Translations under genes and position numbers: made by a program | Assembly: GCA_934467415.1 (NCBI GenBank) | Contig: CAKSLQ010000008.1 | Coordinates: 1-64,000, forward strand | Direction of reading: 5' to 3' | Source of the DNA: an uncultured Eubacteriales bacterium | GTDB lineage: Bacteria > Bacillota > Clostridia > Oscillospirales > CAG-272 | Length of the DNA: 64,000 nucleotides | Notes under the pieces: model-generated | What the model was told of the DNA's origin: nothing | Database searches by the model: none | Seen by the model: only the letters and a program-made list of their open reading frames with translations | Part shown: piece after piece, positions 57,052 through 64,000 of the stretch | How positions within the stretch are numbered: the stretch's first letter is position 1 | Layout of the letters: every line of letters begins with the position of its first letter

Positions 57052-57065
57052 TAAGCGGCTTTTTT
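57037..57065 (+). terminator. Terminator overlapping the rsmG stop codon
   Basis: AAAAAGCCGCTT pairs with AAGCGGCTTTTT; the TGA at 57049 is in the loop. Confidence 0.85.
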
Positions 57066-57220
57066 CGTATTTCTTTTGCACATTGCCGCCGCGCCGCCGC
57101 CGCGCGGTCAAAATTCGGCAGCGCGCGCGGGAAAGCGCGCCGCAGGCTTTGCGGATATTTCCGCCGGCGGCGCGCTACCATGGGAGCAGACACAAAACGG
57201 ACAAACGAAAGGAAACCGAA

Positions 57221-58105
57221 ATGAATCTGCTTGAAAACATGCTCCCGAAGCTGAAGCTGCAAAATCCGCCCGCAGACCCGTCCGAGCGCGTACATAGGAT
57301 CCCGGTCTGCCGCATCCTGCCGAACCCCGCACAGCCGCGCAAATACTTCGACTCGGACGAGACGCTCCGCCTCGCCGACAGCATCCGCCGCCACGGCATC
57401 CTACAGCCGCTCTGCGTGCGCAAGCCGATCTCGGCGGGCGACCTTTCCGACTACGGCGGCGTCTATGAGCTGATCGCGGGGGAGCGGCGGCTGCGCGCCG
57501 CCAAGCTGCTCGGCATGGCGGAGGTCCCCTGCATCGTCGTGGAGGCGGACAGCCTGCGCTCCGCCGAGCTTGCCATCATTGAAAATTTACAGCGCGAGGA
57601 CCTCAACATGTTCGACGAGGCGGCGGCGATCTCGGCGCTGATCGACCTCTACGGGCTGACGCAGGAGGAGGTGGCGGCCAAGCTGTCGGCCAGCCAGTCC
57701 TACGTCGCCAACAAGCTGCGCCTCCTTCGCTTCGACGACTTCGAGCGGCAGGTCATCATCGAGCGGCGGCTGACCGAGCGGCACGCCCGCGCCCTCTTAC
57801 GGCTCGGCGACGTGCGCGCCCGCCGCGCCGCGCTGGAGGCGGTGCTTGCGCGCGGGATGAACGTGGCGGAAACCGAGGCGTATGTCGCGCGCCTGCTCGA
57901 GGGCGAGAAGCGCGAAAAGCCGCCGAAAAAGCGCACGGCGCTGGTGCGCGACATCCGCATTTTCTACAACACGGTGGATCGCGCCGTGGACATCATGAAG
58001 CGCGCGGGCATCGCGGCCGAGACGCAGAAAAAGGATCTCGGCGACAGCTTCGAGGTGACGATCCGCATCCCGAAGGAGCCGGACGCCGCCCCCGTCGGCG
58101 TGTGA
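57221..58105 (+). CDS. noc: Noc/ParB-family nucleoid protein
   Basis: The 294-residue protein has the ParB N-terminal CTPase domain: IPVCRILPNPAQPRKYFD, the GERRLRAAKLLG box near residue 87 and IENLQREDLNMFDEA. A helix-turn-helix (TQEEVAAKLSASQSYVANKLR) and a short C-terminal dimerisation domain follow. Position right after rsmG, with no parA/soj neighbour, is the usual site of noc, which blocks division over the nucleoid; parB remains possible. AAAGGAAAC precedes the ATG. The 170-base gap before it is GC-rich and shows no clear promoter. Confidence 0.87.
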   Translation: MNLLENMLPKLKLQNPPADPSERVHRIPVCRILPNPAQPRKYFDSDETLRLADSIRRHGILQPLCVRKPISAGDLSDYGGVYELIAGERRLRAAKLLGMAEVPCIVVEADSLRSAELAIIENLQREDLNMFDEAAAISALIDLYGLTQEEVAAKLSASQSYVANKLRLLRFDDFERQVIIERRLTERHARALLRLGDVRARRAALEAVLARGMNVAETEAYVARLLEGEKREKPPKKRTALVRDIRIFYNTVDRAVDIMKRAGIAAETQKKDLGDSFEVTIRIPKEPDAAPVGV

Positions 58106-58128
58106 ATCCCGCGCGGTTTGCCGCGATG

Positions 58129-58155
58129 AAAAAAGCACCCGTTCGGGTGCTTTTT
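58129..58155. terminator. Terminator shared by noc and the SLH-GH43 gene
   Basis: AAAAAAGCACCCG and CGGGTGCTTTTT form a stem of 10 bp or more between convergent genes. Confidence 0.9.
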
Positions 58156-58165
58156 CGTATGCATC

Positions 58166-60136
58166 TCATTCGCCGCGCGGCGCAAAGAAATCCGTGCCGG
58201 GGGCAATCGGCGTGCCGAGATCCGGCATCCCGTCCGCGCCGAACGTGATGCGGCCGACGTACAGGTCGCGCCGCTTCGTCGCCGTGTTGCGAACATGGTA
58301 GGCAAGCCAGGTCTCGCTGCCGTCCGGCGAGGTGAACACCGAGCAATGCCCGGGCGAAACCACGCTCGCCGTACCGGTGAAGACCGCATGGTCGAGCTTC
58401 GTCCAGGACGCCTTGGACAGGACGTCGCTGCCGGTCAGCTCCAGCATCCCGAGGCAGTAGCTGTCCGAGGTGACGTTGTTGGCGCTGTAGAGCAGGAACA
58501 GTCTGCCGTCATGCTCAAACGTGTGCGGCCCCTCGTTGATCTTGCCGCTCTTCGTCTCAAACGGATAGGTCGCACCGGAGATCGCGGAGACGCGCTTCGT
58601 GTCGATCGTCCACGGATTTTCCAGCCGGGCGATCGTGATCACGTTGCCGTTCAGAATGCGGGCAAAGGCGACATAGTTCTCGCCGTTCCGGCTGAACACA
58701 TGCGCGTCGATCGCGAAAATCGTGTCATTGAGAAAGCCCTTAAAGACATACTCGCCGAACGGATCGTCGCTCACCGCCTCCAGGCAGAACAGGCGGATCG
58801 ACTTGGAGGGCGACGGCCCCTTGTCCGCGGTGCTGGTCGCGCCGCTCGCGTAGATGTACCATTTGCCGTCCACCTTGACGATCTCGGGCGCGTACAGCTT
58901 GTGCTTGATCTCCCGGTCGTCCCCGGCCACATAGACGTCCTTGCCGACGGCGGTGCCGAGGTCGCCGAGCTTCTTTGCGCGGTAGAGCGTGACGCGGTCG
59001 TTCTTCGGCGAGGAATACACCGCGTAGTAGTACCCGGTCTCCGCGTCATAGGTGATGCAGGGGTCGCCCGCCGAGGTCTTGTCGTAGATGGGATTTTCCA
59101 GAAGATCGCCCATTTGTGTGTCCTCCTCCGTCAGCCGCACGGACGGTCTGCCCGTGACATAATGATCGGCGAAATAGGTGCCGAGGCGGCGGAGCAGCGT
59201 GCCGGAGGCGGCATCCAGCGCAACGCAGCCGTCCTTGACCGCCATCGCCGCGCCGCTCTCGGTGCGTGCCGCGCGCGAAAGCGGCCGTGCCGTCCTGCCG
59301 ATGAGGATCTCGCAGTCGGTCGCCGCCTCGGCGTCGGTCACCACGGGCAGCGTCGTGCCGTAGGCGGTCTGCACCGCCGTCAGAATCGAGGCGGCCGCCA
59401 GCTTTTCGGTGCCGCCGGCGTCCGCCGGGATCACGATCTTGGCCTCGGTCACCGGGTACGCACCGATGTACAGTCCGCTTACGGGCGCCAAGGCCAGCAC
59501 TTCCGCCATTTTCGCCGCATCGACCGCGCCGCTCTGCACCAGGCGGTCGCAGAGCTTGTCCCCGCGCTTCACCGCCGCCGTCAGCGCACGGTAGCAGATG
59601 TCAAACGCGCCGCCGCGGTTGAAGTCCGTGCTTTTTGCATCGCACAGCCCCACCGTCTTCGCCAGCGTGTAGGGATTGTTCCACGCAAAATCGCCCGCGC
59701 CGTCGTCGTAGCCGAGCACGCGCAGCAGGATCGTGAGGAACGCCGCCTCCGACACCTCGGTGTCGGGGTCAAACTTCGTCTCGCTCACGCCCTTGGTGAT
59801 GCCGTTTGCATAGACGTAGCCGATATAGGGGTTTGCCCATGCGGGTACATCGGTGAACGGATGCTTCTGCACGTTCGCCGTCGCGTCCTTCTCCGCGCCG
59901 GTGAAGCGCACCACGAGGACGAACGCCTGCGCGCGCGTCAGCTTGTCGGCGAGCGCGAAGTTCACGCTGCCGTCCGCGTTATTCCCATAGCCGCCGACGA
60001 GCCCGAGCGCATGGAGCGCCTCGGCCGCCGCCGCCCCGGCGGGCGCGTCCGCCGCCGTGATCGGCAGTGCGCAGAGCAGAAGCAGGCCTGCAAGCAGCAG
60101 CGCCGTCACGCGGCGCAGATGAAATCTGTGTAACAT
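58166..60136 (-). CDS. SLH-anchored glycoside hydrolase family 43-like enzyme, 656 aa
   Basis: A signal peptide (FHLRRVTALLLAGLLLLCALP) is followed by about three SLH motifs at 30-210 (DKLTRAQAFVLVVRFTG, FTDVPAWANPYIGYVYANG, TEVSEAAFLTILLRVLGY). A linker domain (to about 350) leads to a five-bladed GH43 fold. All three GH43 acids are visible: base Asp in DPCITYDAE, the pKa-tuning Asp in FAIDAHVFSR and the acid Glu in INEGPHTFEHDG. YAPEIVKVDGKWYIY is the typical second blade. It probably trims arabinan or xylan side chains at the cell surface. The ATG at 60136 follows GGAGG by 7 bases. SLH at the N-terminus is the reverse of the surface proteins at 6610-14126. Confidence 0.87.
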   Translation of the reverse strand: MLHRFHLRRVTALLLAGLLLLCALPITAADAPAGAAAAEALHALGLVGGYGNNADGSVNFALADKLTRAQAFVLVVRFTGAEKDATANVQKHPFTDVPAWANPYIGYVYANGITKGVSETKFDPDTEVSEAAFLTILLRVLGYDDGAGDFAWNNPYTLAKTVGLCDAKSTDFNRGGAFDICYRALTAAVKRGDKLCDRLVQSGAVDAAKMAEVLALAPVSGLYIGAYPVTEAKIVIPADAGGTEKLAAASILTAVQTAYGTTLPVVTDAEAATDCEILIGRTARPLSRAARTESGAAMAVKDGCVALDAASGTLLRRLGTYFADHYVTGRPSVRLTEEDTQMGDLLENPIYDKTSAGDPCITYDAETGYYYAVYSSPKNDRVTLYRAKKLGDLGTAVGKDVYVAGDDREIKHKLYAPEIVKVDGKWYIYASGATSTADKGPSPSKSIRLFCLEAVSDDPFGEYVFKGFLNDTIFAIDAHVFSRNGENYVAFARILNGNVITIARLENPWTIDTKRVSAISGATYPFETKSGKINEGPHTFEHDGRLFLLYSANNVTSDSYCLGMLELTGSDVLSKASWTKLDHAVFTGTASVVSPGHCSVFTSPDGSETWLAYHVRNTATKRRDLYVGRITFGADGMPDLGTPIAPGTDFFAPRGE

Positions 60137-60169
60137 GGAAAACCTCCGCAAAGATAGATTGCCGCTTCT

Positions 60170-60199
60170 ATTATATCGGATTCCGCCCCGGCTCGTAAA
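60170..60199 (-). promoter_or_regulatory. Promoter of the SLH-GH43 gene
   Basis: TTTACG (60199-60194) and TATAAT (60175-60170) are 18 bases apart on the minus strand. Confidence 0.6.
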
Positions 60200-60271
60200 T
60201 ATAAAAACCGCAATTTCTTGTACAAAAAATGCGGGGCAGCCGCGCGCCGCCTGATCGGCGAAAGCGGAACC

Positions 60272-60313
60272 ATATGCAGAAAACCGCTCGCAAGCGAGCG
60301 GTTTTCTGCATAT
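60272..60313. terminator. Perfect 42-bp palindrome, probable terminator of the M23-like gene
   Basis: ATATGCAGAAAACCGCTCGC is followed by AA and its exact reverse complement (20-bp arms). The arms contain AAAACCGC/GCGGTTTT, but no long T-run follows on either strand. Confidence 0.7.
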
Positions 60314-60325
60314 CTGCAAATACTA

Positions 60326-61957
60326 TTATTTGAATACAATCGGGTTCTCCCACAGATCATAGGGGCAGACCGGCACACCGAAGACCGTAAGCCCCACATG
60401 GAGCGAATTGCCCTTGGTAAAGCCGGTAGAGCCGCTCTCGGCAATGACATCGCCTGCCGCGACCACGTCGCCGGTCTTGACCGTCACCTTCTTCAGGTTG
60501 CCGTACCAGCTGAGCAGACCGTAACCGTGATCCACCACGGCGAAGACGCCGGGATAATCCGACGCGCCGACGTAGATGACCTTGCCCGCATTGACCGCGA
60601 GCACCTTCGAGCCGTCCTTCGCGTAGAAGTCCACGCCGTCATGCCGGTAGACCTCGTCGGTCTTCGAGACGCTGCGGTAGAGGCCGTAGCCGGTCATGAC
60701 CGTGCCGTTGTAGCCCTCCTCGGCGATGCCGGGGTTCCACACGCCGTCAAAATACTTCTTCGAGAAGTCGCCCGCCGTGATCTCGGCCACCAGCTTGTCA
60801 TAGGCGGCCAGCGTCGTCGCGTTGCGGGTCGCCTCCGCCGTCGCCTTGGAAATATCGTATGCCTGCCGCTTATAGCCCTTCGGCTTTTCGGTGACCGTCA
60901 GCTTGACGGGGAAAGAGATGCCGTCATAGGTGAAAGTGAGCATATACTCGCCCGCCACCGTCTCATAGGTGGTCGGCAGAACGGCGTACGCATTCTTGCC
61001 GTCGGTGTAGAACCTCGGCGTGATGGTCTTGCCGCCGTGCGTGAGCGCCGGCTCCGCCGTGAAGCCGATCTTCGATGCGTCCGCAATGTTGTATGCCGAG
61101 ATCGGCACGATATTGCCCTGCTGTACGCTGTCCGCGCCGAGGAAGAACTCGGTCTGCGCCTCGATATTGAGGACGAATTTATAGGTGGCGCTGCCGCTGG
61201 ACATATGCGCCTCGTTGCCCTTCCATTCGACGGCCGCCTCGACGGCGATCGCGCTGTACTTCTTCACATCGACCGCGCCGCCGATCGACGCATAGTCGCC
61301 GCTGTAGAGCACATCACCGTCCGCCGTGAGCTTCACCGTGAAGGATGCGGGCGTGCGGTCGCCGAAGTCCAGCGAAAGCCCGCTCCGACTGGTGTAGGAG
61401 ACCGTGTCCGCCGCTGTGTCGGCCAGCGTGGAGGACAGAATGTTCTTCGCCTCGGCGGTCTGATACGCCCAGCTGTAGCTCGTGGGCAGAATCACGTTGT
61501 CGCCGTTTTTCATCTCGGGCAGGTATGCCTCGGCATAGAGGCTCTGCGCATAGGGCGTCTGCAAAAACTCTGCCGCGGCCGCCTCGGGGACGAGGTAGGA
61601 CTTGCCCGCCGCGTCGAGGAAGTAGACCGCGTCGGTATTCTGCGAGAAGAAATAGCGGTACTCGGTGGAGCGCTTGCCCTCGGTGAACGTGACCTTGAAG
61701 TAGGCCGAGCCGGAGAGCGCCGCGGGCGGCTCGGCAAGCGGCGTCGAGGACGTGTTGATGCGGTTTAAGAGCTTGGCGATGTCGCTGTCCGCCGCCGCAT
61801 TGTAGGACTTGCCCGCGATGTCGCTGATCGTGACACCGGTGGCCGTGTCGGGCGTGACCGGCTTTTTGTTCGTATGGATATAGCTGTACACGCCGATATA
61901 GCTCGGAATAAACAGCGCAAGGATCAGGATGACTGCAAGAAAACGGTTCTTTTTCAT
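60326..61957 (-). CDS. Secreted M23/LytM-like protein lacking catalytic histidines, 543 aa
   Basis: A single N-terminal membrane helix (RFLAVILILALFIPSYIGVYS) would anchor the protein outside the cell. Residues 60-430 are a beta-rich region of unknown type with an internal hydrophobic repeat. The C-terminal 90 residues are an M23 fold. Zinc ligands H and D (RHDGVD) and the second His (SLHVG) are kept. However, the two catalytic His positions appear to be Asn (WYGNL, usually Y-x-H-L) and Ser (SLH, usually HLH). It may be a scaffold, as for SpoIIQ or EnvC-like proteins. The start at 61957, 8 bases after GAGG, is preferred over 61963. Confidence 0.8.
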   Translation of the reverse strand: MKKNRFLAVILILALFIPSYIGVYSYIHTNKKPVTPDTATGVTISDIAGKSYNAAADSDIAKLLNRINTSSTPLAEPPAALSGSAYFKVTFTEGKRSTEYRYFFSQNTDAVYFLDAAGKSYLVPEAAAAEFLQTPYAQSLYAEAYLPEMKNGDNVILPTSYSWAYQTAEAKNILSSTLADTAADTVSYTSRSGLSLDFGDRTPASFTVKLTADGDVLYSGDYASIGGAVDVKKYSAIAVEAAVEWKGNEAHMSSGSATYKFVLNIEAQTEFFLGADSVQQGNIVPISAYNIADASKIGFTAEPALTHGGKTITPRFYTDGKNAYAVLPTTYETVAGEYMLTFTYDGISFPVKLTVTEKPKGYKRQAYDISKATAEATRNATTLAAYDKLVAEITAGDFSKKYFDGVWNPGIAEEGYNGTVMTGYGLYRSVSKTDEVYRHDGVDFYAKDGSKVLAVNAGKVIYVGASDYPGVFAVVDHGYGLLSWYGNLKKVTVKTGDVVAAGDVIAESGSTGFTKGNSLHVGLTVFGVPVCPYDLWENPIVFK

Positions 61958-61994
61958 GCGCATACCTCGCTTCCGTCAGATGCTTTTTCACTTT

Positions 61995-62023
61995 ATTGTA
62001 TCAAATCCGCGCGGGGACGTCAA
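61995..62023 (-). promoter_or_regulatory. Promoter of the M23-like gene
   Basis: TTGACG (62023-62018) and TACAAT (62000-61995) are 17 bases apart on the minus strand. Confidence 0.75.
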
Positions 62024-62072
62024 GGGACTTTGCGCAAAAGCCGTCGATTTTCGCCGCGATGTGCGTTTTCCC

Positions 62073-62101
62073 TTGACAGAACGGCGGAAATTATATATAA
62101 T
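62073..62101 (+). promoter_or_regulatory. Promoter of the yicC-remA-gmk operon
   Basis: A perfect TTGACA and a perfect TATAAT are 17 bases apart, 75 bases before the TTG start. Confidence 0.85.
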
Positions 62102-62175
62102 AGATTGAATAAATATTACGATGGAATCGTATTCGCATTTGCGGCGGTTCAGCATCGCCACAGGAGGTTTCGCTT

Positions 62176-63063
62176 TTGATCAGAAGCATGACTGCCTTCG
62201 GCCGCGCCCGCGTCACGACCGAGGAAAAGGATATCACCGTCGAGCTGAAAAGCGTGAACAACCGCTACCTCGACTGCTCGGTCCGTCTGCCGCGGCGCTA
62301 CGCTTTTCTCGAGGACCGCATCAAGACCTACATCCAGCAAAACGGCGTTTCGCGCGGCAAGCTGGACGTGTTTGTCGGCGTGGACACGCTGTCCGACGCC
62401 GAGACGCAGATTGCGCTGGACGAGGCCTATGCAGAGAGCTATATCAAGGCGCTCTACGCCCTGCGCGACCGTTTCTCGCTCCCCGACGACATCAGCGTGA
62501 TGGGCGTCGCGGCCGACCGCGCGGTCTTCACGGTGCGCCGCGCCGAGGATGACGCCGAGCGCGACTTTGCGCTGATCCGCCCCGTGCTGGACGCGGCGCT
62601 GGCCGAATTCATCGCCGCCCGCAAAACCGAGGGCGGGAAGATTGAGCGCGACCTCATCGCAAAGATGGACGGCATCCGCGCCGTGGCCGCCGAGATCGCC
62701 GCCCTCTCCGAAGAAGAGATCGCGGCCTATCATGCAAAATTCACCGAGAGACTGAAACAGCTGCTCGGTGACAATAATATCGTGATCGACGAGAACCGTG
62801 TGCTGACCGAGTGCGCCGTCTACGCCGACCGCGTGGCGATCGACGAGGAGCTGACGCGGCTGAACTGCCACTTCGGCGCCTTCCGCGACATTTTAGCCTC
62901 GGGCGAGCCCTGCGGGCGCAAGCTGGACTTCCTGCTCCAGGAGATCAACCGCGAGACCAACACCATCGGCTCGAAGGCACAGTGCCTGGAGATCGCCAAG
63001 CGCGTGGTCCACATCAAGGCGGAGCTGGAAAAGATCCGCGAGCAGATTCAGAACATCGAATAA
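62176..63063 (+). CDS. yicC: YicC/YloC-family endoribonuclease
   Basis: The 295-residue protein begins MIRSMTAFGRARV, the family's usual start, and carries VELKSVNNRYLDCSVRLPR and the C-terminal DUF1732 end (LDFLLQEINRETNTIGSKA). YicC/YloC is a metal-dependent endoribonuclease that affects small RNA decay and stationary-phase growth. The start is a TTG at 62176, 8 bases after AGGAGG; the first ATG would delete the conserved IRS residues. It is the first gene of the yicC-remA-gmk operon, a conserved Firmicutes order ahead of rpoZ. Confidence 0.94.
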   Translation: MIRSMTAFGRARVTTEEKDITVELKSVNNRYLDCSVRLPRRYAFLEDRIKTYIQQNGVSRGKLDVFVGVDTLSDAETQIALDEAYAESYIKALYALRDRFSLPDDISVMGVAADRAVFTVRRAEDDAERDFALIRPVLDAALAEFIAARKTEGGKIERDLIAKMDGIRAVAAEIAALSEEEIAAYHAKFTERLKQLLGDNNIVIDENRVLTECAVYADRVAIDEELTRLNCHFGAFRDILASGEPCGRKLDFLLQEINRETNTIGSKAQCLEIAKRVVHIKAELEKIREQIQNIE

Positions 63064-63091
63064 CCGAACATAGATTAAAGAGGAAACGGAA

Positions 63092-63364
63092 ATGAAATTC
63101 ATCAATGTAGGCTTCGGCAACATGGTGGCGGCGGACCGCGTGGTCGCGCTGGTCAGCCCCGAATCCGCACCGGTCAAGCGTCTCATCGGCGAGGCGCGCG
63201 AGGGCGGCCGCGTCATCGACGTGACCTGCGGCAGACGCACGCGCGCCGTGATCGTCACCGACAGCGACCATGTCATCCTCAGCGCAACCCAGCCCGAGAC
63301 CATCTCAAACCGCCTGGCCGACGACGCGGAGGACGTGGAGGACGAAGAGGAGGACGCGGAATGA
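63092..63364 (+). CDS. remA: RemA-family extracellular matrix regulatory protein (DUF370)
   Basis: The 90-residue protein has the family core MKFINVGFGNMVAADRVVAL, then SAPVKRLIGEAREGGRVID and TCGRRTRAVIVTDSDHVILS. RemA is a DNA-binding protein that activates biofilm matrix and osmoprotection genes in Bacillus. The last 20 residues (ADDAEDVEDEEEDAE) are an acidic tail longer than in Bacillus RemA. AGAGGAAAC precedes the ATG. The ATGA overlap with gmk indicates coupling. Confidence 0.94.
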   Translation: MKFINVGFGNMVAADRVVALVSPESAPVKRLIGEAREGGRVIDVTCGRRTRAVIVTDSDHVILSATQPETISNRLADDAEDVEDEEEDAE

Positions 63365-63972
63365 ACGGCAGCCTGCTCTTCATCATCTCCGGCCCCGCCG
63401 GCAGCGGCAAAGGCTCGGTGGTCGCCGAGGTGCTTCGCCGCGACGACCGCTTCATGTGCGCGGTGAGCGCAACGACCCGCCCCTGCCTTGCGGGCGAGAC
63501 CGACGGCGTGAACTACTATTACATCAGCCGGGAAGCATTTGAGGAAAAGATCCGCACACACGGTGTGCTGGAGTACACCGAATACTGCGGCAACTATTAC
63601 GGCACGCTGGCAAGCGAGGTCGAGCGGGCAAAATCGCTCGGCAAGCACCTCATCCTCGAGATTGAGGTGGACGGCGCGACGCAGATCAAGCGCCAGCACC
63701 CCGAGGCGGTGCTGGTGATGGTCACGCCGCCGAGCGTCACCGAGCAGAGCCGCCGTCTGCACAGCCGCGGCAGAGACACCGAGGAGTCGATCGCGCGGCG
63801 GCTGAAGCGCGCCGAGGCGGAACTTGACTATCTGCCGAAGTACGACTACCTCATCGTCAACGAGAGCGGCAAGCTCGACCGGGCGACCGACGATTTTCTC
63901 ACCATTGCCCATGCCGAGGCGCTGCGCACTTCGCACCGCGCGGACTTCGCAAAAAAATATTTCGCAAAATAA
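63361..63972 (+). CDS. gmk: Guanylate kinase
   Basis: Gmk phosphorylates GMP to GDP. The 203-residue protein has the P-loop FIISGPAGSGKGSV at residues 7-20 and the GMP-binding residues in VSATTRPCLAGETDGVNYYY. The guanylate kinase signature region is YGTLASEVERAKSLGKHLIL, and the LID-type segment is SRGRDTEESIARRLKRA. Its ATG overlaps the remA stop (ATGA). A new ribosome site (AAAGGAG) appears at 63989 after its stop, so the next gene, likely rpoZ, begins just outside the window. Confidence 0.97.
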   Translation: MNGSLLFIISGPAGSGKGSVVAEVLRRDDRFMCAVSATTRPCLAGETDGVNYYYISREAFEEKIRTHGVLEYTEYCGNYYGTLASEVERAKSLGKHLILEIEVDGATQIKRQHPEAVLVMVTPPSVTEQSRRLHSRGRDTEESIARRLKRAEAELDYLPKYDYLIVNESGKLDRATDDFLTIAHAEALRTSHRADFAKKYFAK

Positions 63973-64000
63973 CCGATACGAACATCCCAAAGGAGACACA

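Noticed and set aside
57052..57220. Origin of replication or parS near noc
   Set aside because: No DnaA-box cluster (TTATCCACA) and no parS or Noc-site palindrome could be identified by eye in this GC-rich stretch.
63973..64000. Start of rpoZ
   Set aside because: Only an SD-like AAAGGAG is visible after gmk; no start codon falls within the window, so it is not annotated.

Overview
The window looks like a contiguous piece of a GC-rich, spore-forming, SLH-layered Clostridia chromosome. Support: a SpoVS homologue, a Clostridia-type AbrB regulator with a Cys4 tail, T-box leaders in front of ileS and valS, strong SD sequences, sigma-A-type promoters (TTGACA/TATAAT, often with an extended TG), and surface proteins carrying S-layer homology (SLH) repeats. 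An order such as Oscillospirales is plausible, but the sequence alone does not settle it. No tRNA, rRNA, CRISPR array, transposase or integrase gene was found.

Layout. 1-1600 is a minus-strand operon with a PfkB-fold protein lacking the usual catalytic motif and two unknown proteins. 1650-6460 holds a small membrane protein, a T-box-controlled ileS, spoVS and abrB. 6500-14500 holds three tandem paralogous SLH-anchored beta-helix surface proteins, each with its own promoter and terminator, closed by an unusual hairpin array. 14530-22560 is a housekeeping block: gdpP-rplI-dnaB-tilS-hpt-ftsH. 22950-25320 (minus) has ispE followed by a Na+-pump decarboxylase beta subunit with a 45-residue partner. 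25335-27810 has two translationally coupled AI-2E-type membrane proteins. 27810-29150 has an AAA/DUF4143 ATPase with two matched palindromes upstream.

29257-40862 is a compact, same-strand, apparently undamaged phage structural island: terminase small and large subunits, portal, scaffold, major capsid, short-tail and connector proteins, a collagen-like fibre, an M23 peptidoglycan hydrolase and two or three holin-like membrane proteins. It has no tape measure, integrase, repressor or replication gene, so it looks podovirus-derived. It is the best candidate here for an undescribed system, such as a domesticated particle or gene-transfer-like element. A simple decayed prophage is the main alternative.

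To its right lie an M29 aminopeptidase whose leader contains a duplicated 31-bp hairpin, and a divergent HTH/SLOG gene pair bracketed by duplicated terminators. Then comes T-box-controlled valS flanked by two related alpha/beta hydrolases, a minus-strand U32 peptidase-uppP-mrnC operon, galK, walJ-rlmH, mnmG-rsmG-noc, an SLH-GH43 glycosidase, an M23-like protein without catalytic histidines, and finally yicC-remA-gmk, which leads into the next gene.

Intergenic space is occupied by three families of palindromic repeats (five, two and three good copies), several of which have gained extra hairpin modules. All starts, motifs and promoters were read by eye. Family assignments are by motif recognition, not by database search.
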